Part shown: positions 1-6,435 of the stretch, in pieces
How positions within the stretch are numbered: the stretch's first letter is position 1
How the letters are laid out: each line of letters opens with the position of its first letter
DNA from: Acholeplasmatales bacterium
Lineage (GTDB): Bacteria; Bacillota_I; Bacilli_A; Acholeplasmatales; Anaeroplasmataceae
DNA: 10,753 nt
Direction: 5' to 3'
NCBI GenBank assembly: GCA_016282815.1
Contig: JAEELU010000074.1
Span: forward strand, 1-10,753
Position numbers and translations under genes: made by a program
Notes under the pieces: generated by a model
Databases searched by the model: none
Seen by the model: the letters and a program-made list of their open reading frames with translations, nothing else
What the model was told of the DNA's origin: nothing

Positions 1-1697
1 ATTCGTTGCTTTTCCTCATTGCTCCAAGCATAAATAATTTCTTCCGTTTTACCCCGCTTAGTAATCGTAAATGATGGTGGCATAGCTATATATACTCTAC
101 CATCCGCAGTTAGTGGTCTCATATATCGAAAGAATAAAGTTAATAATAATACCTGAATATGAGCACCATCATCATCGGCATCTGTCATTATTATTATCTT
201 TTTATAATTACATTTCTTTAAATCGAAGCTTGTTCCATAGTCAGCTCCAATTGTATAAATCATAGTTGCGATTTCTTCGTTCTTAAGTGCTGATTCAGCA
301 TTTGCCTTTTCAGTATTTAATACTTTACCACGAAGTGGTAATATTGCTTGGTAGCGTCTATCTCTACCCTGCTTAGCTGAACCACCGGCTGAATCACCCT
401 CAACTAGATATAGTTCATTAATATCCTTATTCTTTTCACTTGTAGGTGCAAGCTTAGCTGAAATATTCTTTTCGCCCTTATCCTTCTTATCCATACGAGC
501 CTGCTCACGAGCACGTCTAGCTGCAGCTCTTGATTCAGCTTCCTTTAAGGCCTTCTTAACAATATTATCTGCCAAATTTTTATTCTCCACAAGGAAATAG
601 CCAAGCTTTTCAGTAAGCACGCTATCAACTGCATTTTTAGCAGCTGGAGTACCAAGCTTACCCTTTGTTTGACCTTCGAATTCCAATAGTTTCTCACCGA
701 TTCTTACAGATACTACTGCAGTCATACCTGCTCTAATATCAGTACCCTCAAGCTGAGCATTGGCCTTTATTAAATTATTCTTATGAGCATAGTCATTAAA
801 TGCTTTAGTTAAAGCAGTTTTAAAACCTGTCTCATGTGAACCACCATCAGCTGTTTTTACGTTATTAACAAATGATACGATAGTTTCACTATATGAATCG
901 ATAAATTGAAGTGCTACCTCGACCTCAATATCCTCTTTAGTATCTGGTACTCTATATGTACCCTCGAAGTAAGCAACACTATGTGTTGGCTTCTTAGCCA
1001 TATCCATAAATGCTACATATTCAGAGATACCATTCTCGTATAGGAATGATTCCTCCTTCTTACTTCTCTTATCCTTTAATACCATCTTAAGATTCTTAAT
1101 TAGGAATGCACTTTCTCTAATTCTAGTCTTAATTGTTTCATACTGATATACAGTTGTAGTAAATACCATTGGATCTGGTTTAAATGTTACGGTTGTTCCT
1201 GTCTTTCTACTATCTCCTAGTATTTCAACATTAGAAACCTTTTTTCCGCCATCCTCAAATTTAATTCTATGAACCTTACCATCTCTATAGCTTGTTACAA
1301 CCATATAGCTTGATAAGGCATTTACTACTGATGCACCAACACCATGTAGACCACCAGTTGTCTTATAGCCATTACCGCCAAATTTACCACCAGCATTAAG
1401 CTTTGTATATATAATTTCCATTGTGTTTTTGCCTGTAGCATGCATACCACATGGAACTCCTCTACCATTATCCTCTACAGTGATTGAATTGTCTTCGTTT
1501 ATAGTGACAACTATCTCCCTACCGTAGCCAGCAAGTGCTTCATCAATTGAATTATCTACTATCTCCCAAACTAAATGATGAAGACCTCTTTCATCTGTTG
1601 AACCTATATACATACCAGGACGTTTTCTAACATGCTCAAGTCCCTCAAGTACTGTTATGGATTCATCATTATATGTATTATTTTGCACTACAATCAC
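1..1697 (-). CDS. parE: DNA topoisomerase IV subunit B (ParE), C-terminus cut by window edge
   Basis: ATPase subunit of topoisomerase IV, which decatenates daughter chromosomes together with ParC. Of the frame, 565 codons are present; family members run to about 640-650, so roughly the last 80 residues are missing. Visible in order: the GHKL ATPase domain with RKRPGMYIGST (24-34), catalytic-type E45 and N49, DNGRG (76-80) and GGLHGVG (115-121); the transducer lysine in QTKGKLG (about 343-349); the TOPRIM domain with EGDSAGG (433-439) and DADDDGAH (506-513). HIQVLLLTFFYRYM after the TOPRIM acidic cluster and the KLAP..KN..ELYLVEG stretch match Gram-positive ParE rather than GyrB, which usually has HIRTLLLTF. 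The start is uncertain: GTG at 1697 lies 4 nt after an AAGG site, and GTG at 1688 lies 13 nt after it. Divergence from plsY is a known Bacillota arrangement; parC probably lies beyond the left edge (inference). Confidence 0.93.
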   Translation of the reverse strand, partial: MIVVQNNTYNDESITVLEGLEHVRKRPGMYIGSTDERGLHHLVWEIVDNSIDEALAGYGREIVVTINEDNSITVEDNGRGVPCGMHATGKNTMEIIYTKLNAGGKFGGNGYKTTGGLHGVGASVVNALSSYMVVTSYRDGKVHRIKFEDGGKKVSNVEILGDSRKTGTTVTFKPDPMVFTTTVYQYETIKTRIRESAFLIKNLKMVLKDKRSKKEESFLYENGISEYVAFMDMAKKPTHSVAYFEGTYRVPDTKEDIEVEVALQFIDSYSETIVSFVNNVKTADGGSHETGFKTALTKAFNDYAHKNNLIKANAQLEGTDIRAGMTAVVSVRIGEKLLEFEGQTKGKLGTPAAKNAVDSVLTEKLGYFLVENKNLADNIVKKALKEAESRAAARRAREQARMDKKDKGEKNISAKLAPTSEKNKDINELYLVEGDSAGGSAKQGRDRRYQAILPLRGKVLNTEKANAESALKNEEIATMIYTIGADYGTSFDLKKCNYKKIIIMTDADDDGAHIQVLLLTLFFRYMRPLTADGRVYIAMPPSFTITKRGKTEEIIYAWSNEEKQR

Positions 1698-1716
1698 CAA
1701 ACCTTACACTTCTTTA

Positions 1717-1746
1717 ATAATATCATAAAATGGCTATTTTATTCAA
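1717..1746 (-). promoter_or_regulatory. Probable parE promoter with extended -10
   Basis: On the minus strand, TTGAAT (1746-1741) and TATTAT (1722-1717) are separated by 18 nt. TG lies one base upstream of the -10, giving an extended -10 (TGATATTAT). Transcription would start near 1710, leaving a leader of only about 12-22 nt that holds the AAGG site at 1705-1702. Inferred from sequence match only. Confidence 0.6.
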
Positions 1747-1775
1747 GAAAATCGACATAAAAAATAAACTATTTT

Positions 1776-1804
1776 TTGACAATATCAATTATACATTGTA
1801 TAAT
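1776..1804 (+). promoter_or_regulatory. plsY promoter, perfect sigma-A consensus
   Basis: TTGACA at 1776-1781 and TATAAT at 1799-1804 are separated by exactly 17 nt, a perfect match to the vegetative sigma-A consensus in both boxes and in spacing. Transcription should begin near 1811, about 24 nt before the plsY ATG, with GGAG at 1823-1826. Confidence 0.85.
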
Positions 1805-1805
1805 T
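1787..1805. repeat. 19-bp perfect palindrome over the plsY -10 box
   Basis: AATTATAC (1787-1794), the spacer ATT, then GTATAATT (1798-1805): a perfect 8-bp inverted repeat covering the plsY -10. It could be an operator. Its symmetry also places a second TATAAT on the minus strand (1793-1788) facing parE, although no good -35 is seen upstream of that one. Confidence 0.6.
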
Positions 1806-1834
1806 AAATCGAATTTAAATTTGGAGTACGAAAA

Positions 1835-2551
1835 ATGATAAATATGATATTTTTTACAGCATCTTTCGAGCAGACAGCTGATGCCTTAATCGCAGTAATT
1901 CTTTTGGTTATTGCGTACCTACTTGGATCCATTCCATTTGGTCTAGTAATTGGTAAAGGAATTGCCCATATCGATATTAGAGAGCATGGTAGTAAAAACA
2001 TTGGTTCTACTAATGCGATTAGAGTTTTAGGTAAGAAATTAGGATTACTTGTCTTTGCTTGCGATATGCTAAAGGGCGTAGTTGTAATTTTAATAGTAAG
2101 AATTCTAAGAATGAACGGTGTATATAATCCACCAATCGATGATATATTCTTCGGTGTTGCTGCGATATTAGGTCATGGCTTCCCATTATATCTTAACTTC
2201 AAGGGCGGAAAGGTTGTTGCTACATCATTAGGAGTTGTATTTGTAATCTCTCCTCTAGCAGCTATTCTATGCTTAATTGCCTTTTATTTAACATTAAAAA
2301 TATCAGGCTATGTATCTTTAGCTTCTACCTTCGCAACACTTACAGTATTTGTTACTACATTAGTTCTATATTTCGTTGGATTAGAGCCAGTATCATTTGG
2401 TGCTTACCTAATAGGAAAGATAAGCCTACCATGTATAATTTTAGTTTCATTAACTGCGATATTAATAATTGTAAAGCATCGAAAAAATTATGTAAGATTA
2501 TTTAAGGGAACTGAAAATAGCTTTAAAAAGAAAAAACAATTAGAAAAGTAA
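1835..2551 (+). CDS. plsY: Glycerol-3-phosphate acyltransferase PlsY
   Basis: Membrane enzyme that transfers an acyl group from acyl-phosphate (made by PlsX) to glycerol-3-phosphate, giving lysophosphatidic acid, the first step of phospholipid synthesis. At 238 aa it is slightly longer than many family members. The three family motifs are present: GSIPFG (31-36); GSKNIGSTN..R (52-63), followed by D77 and K80-G81; and GHGFPLYLNFKGGK (113-126). Several hydrophobic helices are visible, and the tail is lysine-rich. The third motif reads KGGKVVAT, where KGGKGVAT or KGGKAVAT is usual. The ATG at 1835 is chosen because GGAG lies 8 nt upstream; another ATG follows at 1844. It is the only gene of its transcript, with a consensus promoter upstream and a hairpin terminator at its stop codon, and it is divergent from parE. 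Confidence 0.96.
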   Translation: MINMIFFTASFEQTADALIAVILLVIAYLLGSIPFGLVIGKGIAHIDIREHGSKNIGSTNAIRVLGKKLGLLVFACDMLKGVVVILIVRILRMNGVYNPPIDDIFFGVAAILGHGFPLYLNFKGGKVVATSLGVVFVISPLAAILCLIAFYLTLKISGYVSLASTFATLTVFVTTLVLYFVGLEPVSFGAYLIGKISLPCIILVSLTAILIIVKHRKNYVRLFKGTENSFKKKKQLEK

Positions 2552-2577
2552 AAGAGCACAGCTGTGCTCTTTTTTTT
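2551..2577. terminator. Bidirectional terminator between plsY and the GT-C gene
   Basis: A perfect 22-nt palindrome (2551-2572; arms AAAGAGCACAG and CTGTGCTCTTT) is followed by a T run to 2577 on the plus strand. On the minus strand the stem is followed by TTTTACTTTT, so it can also end the convergent gene. It begins on the last base of the plsY stop codon and reaches the first bases of the opposite stop codon. Confidence 0.9.
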
Positions 2578-4606
2578 ACATCATTCTTCTCTTTTTTCTA
2601 TCATTATATGCTAAATATAGCATATCAGCTGGTACAAATATAAATATAGAATATATAGCAATTGTTCTATACATTATAGATACCTGTCTTGTCTTAGTAC
2701 CTACATAATCTATACTAACAACATATTCACCCTTATCAAGGTCAAATGATATTAATGAATCAATATCCTTTGCTTTAACTATAGTAGCATTACTACTATC
2801 CTTTATTGTGATTTCATATCCGTCATAATAGAATAATGGCATTTGAATTGTGCTTTTTTCATTAGTAGTAATATACATTTCAAATTTAGGTGTCTTTCTA
2901 TAGGTAATCTCTATTTCACCACTACCCTCTAAAAAGACAGGATTAATTCTATTTGGATATTTACCAATATTGAACATTATTTCATTATATACAGATCTAT
3001 AAAGGCTATTTGGATTTTCAGGTACATAATCACTATTATAATAATAAATCTTTGGTAAATATTCTACACAGGCACCAATTGATGATATCTTAGTAAAATA
3101 TTGATCACTAATTTCATATGTCCATCCATTTGGATTGTTATTATTATAATTTCTTTCATAAGCTATTCTTTTTTCAATATATGACATATTTAGTACTACA
3201 AATAATGTAGATACGATAATTAATACTGAGGAATATAGCTTTTGACTACTAATTGAATTAGATACCTCTGATAATAATATACATAAATATAGAGGTATAA
3301 ATGCCCATAATCTCCATGGGAATTGAATATTTAAGAAAATCTTAGGTAATATATACCAAATATCATGTCTAGCAATCATATAAATTACTAATACAATCAT
3401 AAATAATGAATACCAGAAATTTATAGATTTATATAGCTTCTTTTTAGTTAAATTTGTTTCATTTAAGATATCCACAAATGAATAAATAGCTATAAATGCG
3501 ATAGCTGCTATATATACCTCTAATCTTTTAGTAAGGAAATAAATTAATACTGCATATACGATTAATCCAGCAAGTAAATGTATATATTTAAATCTTTTTA
3601 ACAAATTATTAATTACTACAAATATTGTAGATGCTAGAGTAAAGAATAACACATCAAACAATAATGCTGTAGATGATGATTCCTCTATTCCTAAACCATT
3701 TAGGAATATAAAATTTAAGAATCCTGAATAATTTCCAGCATCTAAGTTTCTAAGTATTACTGCATCTACATTAGACCACATCTTAACTGGATCTGATATA
3801 TTATAATAATCATTATTTAATAATGTAAATGATTGAAATAATGTTACCGACATTAAGCCTATCATTATAAATAATGATATAGCTATATAAGCTATAAATA
3901 GCTTATTCTTTTTTATCATTCTAAATATATTAACTATATATACTAATAAATATAATATAGCAAATGCGAAGGCATAAAATGCTGTAAGATTATGAGTCAA
4001 GAATAATAATGCTCCGCCAATTATAGTTTCTATAAATGGTTTAGAGTTAAGCTCCTTCATATGGCAGATATCATATATACCCATGAAGAATAATGGTAAG
4101 AACCAAAATGATAATGCTTCTGCGTAGGCAAGCCTACAAAAGGCATCAAAATATCTATAAGGATATAATGTATATAAGGATGCCATAACTAAGGAAATTA
4201 ATATTTTACCCTTAGATATATGCATACTAAATCTATACATAAATATTGCAGAAATAAATACTGATAAAAATAATGTTAGCTTAAATGCATCTAGAAGGCT
4301 AAATCCAAGTGGCTCTAGTATTATTCCAAGTACTGCAGGAATATAATGAGCAAGCGGAGCGTAAAATAATTGCTTACCTACACCTAAGCCAGATGCTAAA
4401 TTAGCTGATATAGGACTAATATTTCCACTCTTTAGGCTTAAATATATATCATATATATTTGATATATGGAAATATGTATCATCACCAGCAGGGTATCCGT
4501 TATAGAATGAAACTAGCACTCCAACTAATGATATTATGAATATTACTAAATATGGAAGTATCCTTTTATAATTAAACTTGTTAGGATAACTATGTGCTAG
4601 CTCCAC
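2576..4606 (-). CDS. Polytopic GT-C-fold glycosyltransferase-like membrane protein (PTPS-related/YfhO-like)
   Basis: A 676-aa membrane protein with about 14 hydrophobic helices and a large extracytoplasmic beta-rich domain near the C-terminus (roughly residues 480-640), then a last helix and a basic tail (NDRKKRRMM). After helix 1 the first outer loop reads GYPAGDDTYFH; the D42-D43 pair and H47 resemble the acidic loop-1 motif of GT-C glycosyltransferases. FYAPLAHYIP and the later IQFPWRLW stretch are typical of the '6-pyruvoyl-tetrahydropterin synthase related' membrane family and YfhO-like proteins. These are expected to transfer sugars from polyprenyl-phosphate donors to envelope polymers, but the substrate cannot be told here. 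The start is GTG at 4606, with AGAGGAG (4621-4615) 8 nt upstream; the longer frame from TTG 4624 would translate the Shine-Dalgarno itself. It lies downstream of a ferredoxin gene across a strong hairpin. Family call fairly sure; function inferred. Confidence 0.78.
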   Translation of the reverse strand: MELAHSYPNKFNYKRILPYLVIFIISLVGVLVSFYNGYPAGDDTYFHISNIYDIYLSLKSGNISPISANLASGLGVGKQLFYAPLAHYIPAVLGIILEPLGFSLLDAFKLTLFLSVFISAIFMYRFSMHISKGKILISLVMASLYTLYPYRYFDAFCRLAYAEALSFWFLPLFFMGIYDICHMKELNSKPFIETIIGGALLFLTHNLTAFYAFAFAILYLLVYIVNIFRMIKKNKLFIAYIAISLFIMIGLMSVTLFQSFTLLNNDYYNISDPVKMWSNVDAVILRNLDAGNYSGFLNFIFLNGLGIEESSSTALLFDVLFFTLASTIFVVINNLLKRFKYIHLLAGLIVYAVLIYFLTKRLEVYIAAIAFIAIYSFVDILNETNLTKKKLYKSINFWYSLFMIVLVIYMIARHDIWYILPKIFLNIQFPWRLWAFIPLYLCILLSEVSNSISSQKLYSSVLIIVSTLFVVLNMSYIEKRIAYERNYNNNNPNGWTYEISDQYFTKISSIGACVEYLPKIYYYNSDYVPENPNSLYRSVYNEIMFNIGKYPNRINPVFLEGSGEIEITYRKTPKFEMYITTNEKSTIQMPLFYYDGYEITIKDSSNATIVKAKDIDSLISFDLDKGEYVVSIDYVGTKTRQVSIMYRTIAIYSIFIFVPADMLYLAYNDRKKRRMM

Positions 4607-4622
4607 CTCTTCATCTCCTCTC

Positions 4623-4659
4623 AAAAAATAAATGGGATAATTTTGTTTATCCCATTTAT
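4623..4659 (-). terminator. Strong terminator/attenuator between ferredoxin and GT-C genes
   Basis: The 13-bp arms ATAAATGGGATAA (4628-4640) and TTATCCCATTTAT (4647-4659) flank a 6-nt loop. In the minus direction the stem runs into a T tract ending at 4623, then GAGAGGAG, the Shine-Dalgarno of the GT-C gene. It looks like a rho-independent terminator for the ferredoxin transcript, 10 nt past that gene's stop codon. The next gene would need read-through or a promoter inside the ferredoxin gene. Confidence 0.85.
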
Positions 4660-4668
4660 ATTTCTAAA

Positions 4669-4839
4669 TTATTCTTCAACTATAGCGTCAACTGGGCATA
4701 CACCTTGACAAGCTCCACAATCAATACAAGTATCAGCATCGATATGTGAAACATCATCAACAGTAATTGCGCTTACTGGACATTCACCAGCGCAAGCACC
4801 ACAGCCAATGCAAGTATCCTCTATTACTTTTCTTGGCAT
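4669..4839 (-). CDS. 2[4Fe-4S] ferredoxin, clostridial type
   Basis: A 56-aa soluble electron carrier (ATG 4839 to TAA 4669-4671), translated by hand. It holds two complete CxxCxxCxxxCP motifs, with cysteines at 10, 13, 16, 20 and at 38, 41, 44, 48, each set followed by proline. The two halves are near repeats (CIGCGACAGECPV and CIDCGACQGVCPV). Size and spacing fit the classical low-potential bacterial ferredoxins that serve pyruvate:ferredoxin oxidoreductase, hydrogenases and similar anaerobic enzymes; which partner it serves cannot be told. AGGAGGAG upstream is a near-ideal ribosome binding site 6 nt from the ATG, suggesting strong expression. It has its own promoter and a terminator, so it is probably transcribed mainly alone; the downstream GT-C gene has no obvious functional link. 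Divergent from yneF. Confidence 0.96.
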   Translation of the reverse strand: MPRKVIEDTCIGCGACAGECPVSAITVDDVSHIDADTCIDCGACQGVCPVDAIVEE

Positions 4840-4876
4840 ATTACTCCTCCTCTTACTTTCTTTTCTTTGTAATATA

Positions 4877-4905
4877 ATTTTAGCATTAAAATAGTAAATT
4901 GTCCA
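4877..4905 (-). promoter_or_regulatory. Ferredoxin promoter
   Basis: On the minus strand, TGGACA (4905-4900) and TAAAAT (4882-4877) are 17 nt apart, and TG lies one base before the -10 (extended -10, TGCTAAAAT). The start near 4870 gives a leader of about 30 nt ending in the AGGAGGAG site. Confidence 0.7.
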
Positions 4906-4941
4906 TATTTATTATTGAATTTTTAAGCATAAAATAGTAAA
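4882..4941. repeat. Direct repeat pair overlapping two divergent -10 boxes
   Basis: AGCATTAAAATAGTAAA (4882-4898) recurs as AGCATAAAATAGTAAA (4926-4941), the same orientation with one base deleted, 44 nt apart. The first copy touches the ferredoxin -10 and fills much of its spacer; the second ends in the yneF -10. They may be binding sites or simply duplicated promoter DNA. AT-rich sequence makes chance similarity possible, but the shared run is long for that. Confidence 0.5.
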
Positions 4942-4943
4942 AT
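4915..4943 (+). promoter_or_regulatory. yneF promoter
   Basis: TTGAAT (4915-4920) and TAAAAT (4938-4943) are separated by 17 nt. Expected start near 4950, 25 nt before the ATG, leaving AAAGGAG (4958-4964) in the leader. Confidence 0.6.
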
Positions 4944-4974
4944 AACTTTGGTTATTTAAAGGAGTGTATTATCT

Positions 4975-5214
4975 ATGTTTTTATTTGAAATTGAGGTTTG
5001 GCAATTTATTCTAGTAATTGTAATGGTACTTGTGGCTACTGCAGTTGCTACATTCTTTATAGTAAGAAAGCTATTCCAAAAGGCATTAAAAAAGAACCCA
5101 CCTATTAATGAGACAATGATTCGTCAAATGATGGCTCAGATGGGTAGAACACCTTCTGAAAAGCAGGTTCGTGCAATAATGCGTTCAATGAATGAAGAAA
5201 ATAAACAAAACTAA
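4975..5214 (+). CDS. yneF: YneF family (UPF0154) small membrane protein
   Basis: A 79-aa protein with one N-terminal membrane helix (about residues 8-31), a short basic stretch (RKLFQKALKK), then a cytoplasmic tail with the family signature NPPINETMIRQMMAQMG and PSEKQVRAIMRSM. Length and layout match the UPF0154/YneF family, widespread in Bacillota and of no settled function known to me. AAAGGAG (4958-4964) is 10 nt from the ATG, slightly long but usable. It forms a single-gene transcript with its own promoter and a hairpin terminator, divergent from the ferredoxin gene and convergent with the 95-aa membrane protein gene. The family call is secure; the role is unknown. The gene symbol follows the Bacillus family name. 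Confidence 0.93.
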   Translation: MFLFEIEVWQFILVIVMVLVATAVATFFIVRKLFQKALKKNPPINETMIRQMMAQMGRTPSEKQVRAIMRSMNEENKQN

Positions 5215-5216
5215 TA

Positions 5217-5247
5217 AAGAGGCTCTTTATGAGCCTCTTATTATTTT
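5217..5247. terminator. Bidirectional terminator between yneF and the 95-aa gene
   Basis: The 9-bp arms AAGAGGCTC (5217-5225) and GAGCCTCTT (5231-5239) flank the loop TTTAT. On plus it is followed by ATTATTTTAT, on minus by TTTATTAGTTTT. It sits 2 nt after the yneF stop and 1 nt beyond the opposing stop, so it probably serves both genes. Confidence 0.82.
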
Positions 5248-5528
5248 ATACCATGTATTCTTTTATATCTTTCAATTGCTTCCTTATCAGAGATTTTAGC
5301 TATTCTTTTTTTAGTAACCTGATAAAATCTTACTGCTAGGACTGCATCTAATATACCAACAACACACATAATACTACCAAGTGTAATCATCATTTGTGTT
5401 AAAAAATAAATTATAAAGAATAATCCAAATCCTACAATTACTGCACCCATTATAAGTACAAATATCATTAAGCCTAATGACAGCTTTCCAGCTGTTTTTT
5501 TATATTTTAAAGCATATTCCGCATCCAT
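5241..5528 (-). CDS. Small two-helix membrane protein, unrecognised family
   Basis: A 95-aa protein I do not recognise. Visible parts: a short basic N-terminus (KYKKTAGK), two long hydrophobic helices (about 17-43 and 47-66), and a charged C-terminal tail with RFYQVTKKR and ERYKRIHGIK. Both ends are basic and probably cytoplasmic, giving a hairpin topology. No catalytic motif is seen. The ATG at 5528 has AGGTG 5 nt upstream, and this site overlaps the TAG stop of the DUF368 gene (only 8 nt lie between stop and start), so translation is probably coupled to that transporter. This suggests a partner or modulator of the DUF368 protein, but it rests on position only. It ends at a terminator shared with yneF. 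Confidence 0.75.
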   Translation of the reverse strand: MDAEYALKYKKTAGKLSLGLMIFVLIMGAVIVGFGLFFIIYFLTQMMITLGSIMCVVGILDAVLAVRFYQVTKKRIAKISDKEAIERYKRIHGIK

Positions 5529-5536
5529 AAGATCAC

Positions 5537-6412
5537 CTATATGCTCATATTATCCTTCTTCTCAAATTTAGACATTACATATGTTAGTACAAATCCAATT
5601 ATCAATAATCCAATTGATAATGCTATTTGTAATGGACTATTAATAAATAGATTTAAATCCGCATCTGTACAATGAATTAAATTAAACATAATTGCACATA
5701 CACTACCTATTACGAATCCTAAAATACCAAAATATGTACCTATCTTAAATTTCTTAAATAGGAATCCTAATAGCTTAGCTGTAGTGAATAATCCAAATAT
5801 TACTCCAATTCCTACAGGTAATAATACTAAAAAGCTATCTAAGAATGTATGTATATGAACTAAACCATTTAAGGCTGTCATTATTGTTCCATAATATCCA
5901 AATAGATAAAACATCATCATACCTGATATACCAGGAATAATCATTGCAGCACTTGCTAAAATACCACATGCACCAAGTTTTATATAATCTAGTATTTCAA
6001 GCTTACCAGTTATAGCATTCTTTGGTAGGAATAATAATGCTATTACAGCTGCCATACATAATAAAAATATTACAATATTTTTAAATGATAGCTTATCCCT
6101 AACTGGGCTATATATTAGTGGTACACCACCTAATATTAATCCTATAAATAAGCATGATGTAGGGAATAGCGCATGTGACAAGCACCACTCTATACCCTTA
6201 GATGCTGCTAAAACTGCTATTACAGCTCCAACACCAAATACTAATAAGAATAATATAGATTTCTTAAAATCCTTTAGTATGTTATTTATTGAATTTAAAA
6301 GCTTTTCATATACACCAGTAATAACAGCTATAGTACCACCAGATACACCAGGGATAATATTAGCTATACCGAATAAAGCTCCTTTAATTAAATATCCTAT
6401 ATAAGTAAGCAT
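5537..6412 (-). CDS. DUF368-family (PopT-type) polyprenyl-phosphate transporter
   Basis: A 291-aa polytopic membrane protein of the DUF368 family. Members (PopT) are reported to return undecaprenyl phosphate across the membrane for reuse in peptidoglycan and other envelope polymer synthesis, in parallel with DedA-family proteins. The start shows the family signature KGALFGIANIIPGVSGGT (10-27), and a second half-motif IPGISG occurs at 159-164, fitting two related halves; the residues after it (MMMFYLFGYY) differ from the more usual SFILL-type continuation. ATG 6412 is chosen over ATG 6430: AGGAG (6424-6420) lies 7 nt before it, and the promoter's expected start point (about 6429) would exclude the upstream ATG. 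It forms an operon with the following 95-aa gene, 8 nt away. Stop codon TAG. Family call sure; lipid transport follows from the family. Confidence 0.92.
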   Translation of the reverse strand: MLTYIGYLIKGALFGIANIIPGVSGGTIAVITGVYEKLLNSINNILKDFKKSILFLLVFGVGAVIAVLAASKGIEWCLSHALFPTSCLFIGLILGGVPLIYSPVRDKLSFKNIVIFLLCMAAVIALLFLPKNAITGKLEILDYIKLGACGILASAAMIIPGISGMMMFYLFGYYGTIMTALNGLVHIHTFLDSFLVLLPVGIGVIFGLFTTAKLLGFLFKKFKIGTYFGILGFVIGSVCAIMFNLIHCTDADLNLFINSPLQIALSIGLLIIGFVLTYVMSKFEKKDNMSI

Positions 6413-6435
6413 AATTCTTCTCCTAAACATTTAAA

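Noticed and set aside
1..1697. Reading the first gene as gyrB
   Set aside because: The HIQVLLLTFFYRYM text after the TOPRIM acidic residues, the KLAP..ELYLVEG region and the divergent plsY neighbour all favour parE, although the two proteins are close relatives.
1804..2001. 65-codon minus-strand open frame opposite the plsY start
   Set aside because: Lies antisense within plsY and across its promoter; no Shine-Dalgarno, no recognisable protein features.
2269..2505. 78-codon plus-strand open frame inside plsY
   Set aside because: Out-of-frame shadow of a secure plsY coding region; composition is that of AT-rich noise.
3870..4500. Dense ATATAT runs inside the GT-C gene, as a possible repeat or origin element
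   Set aside because: They follow the reading frame of a membrane protein rich in Ile and Tyr codons (ATA, TAT) and show no regular period.
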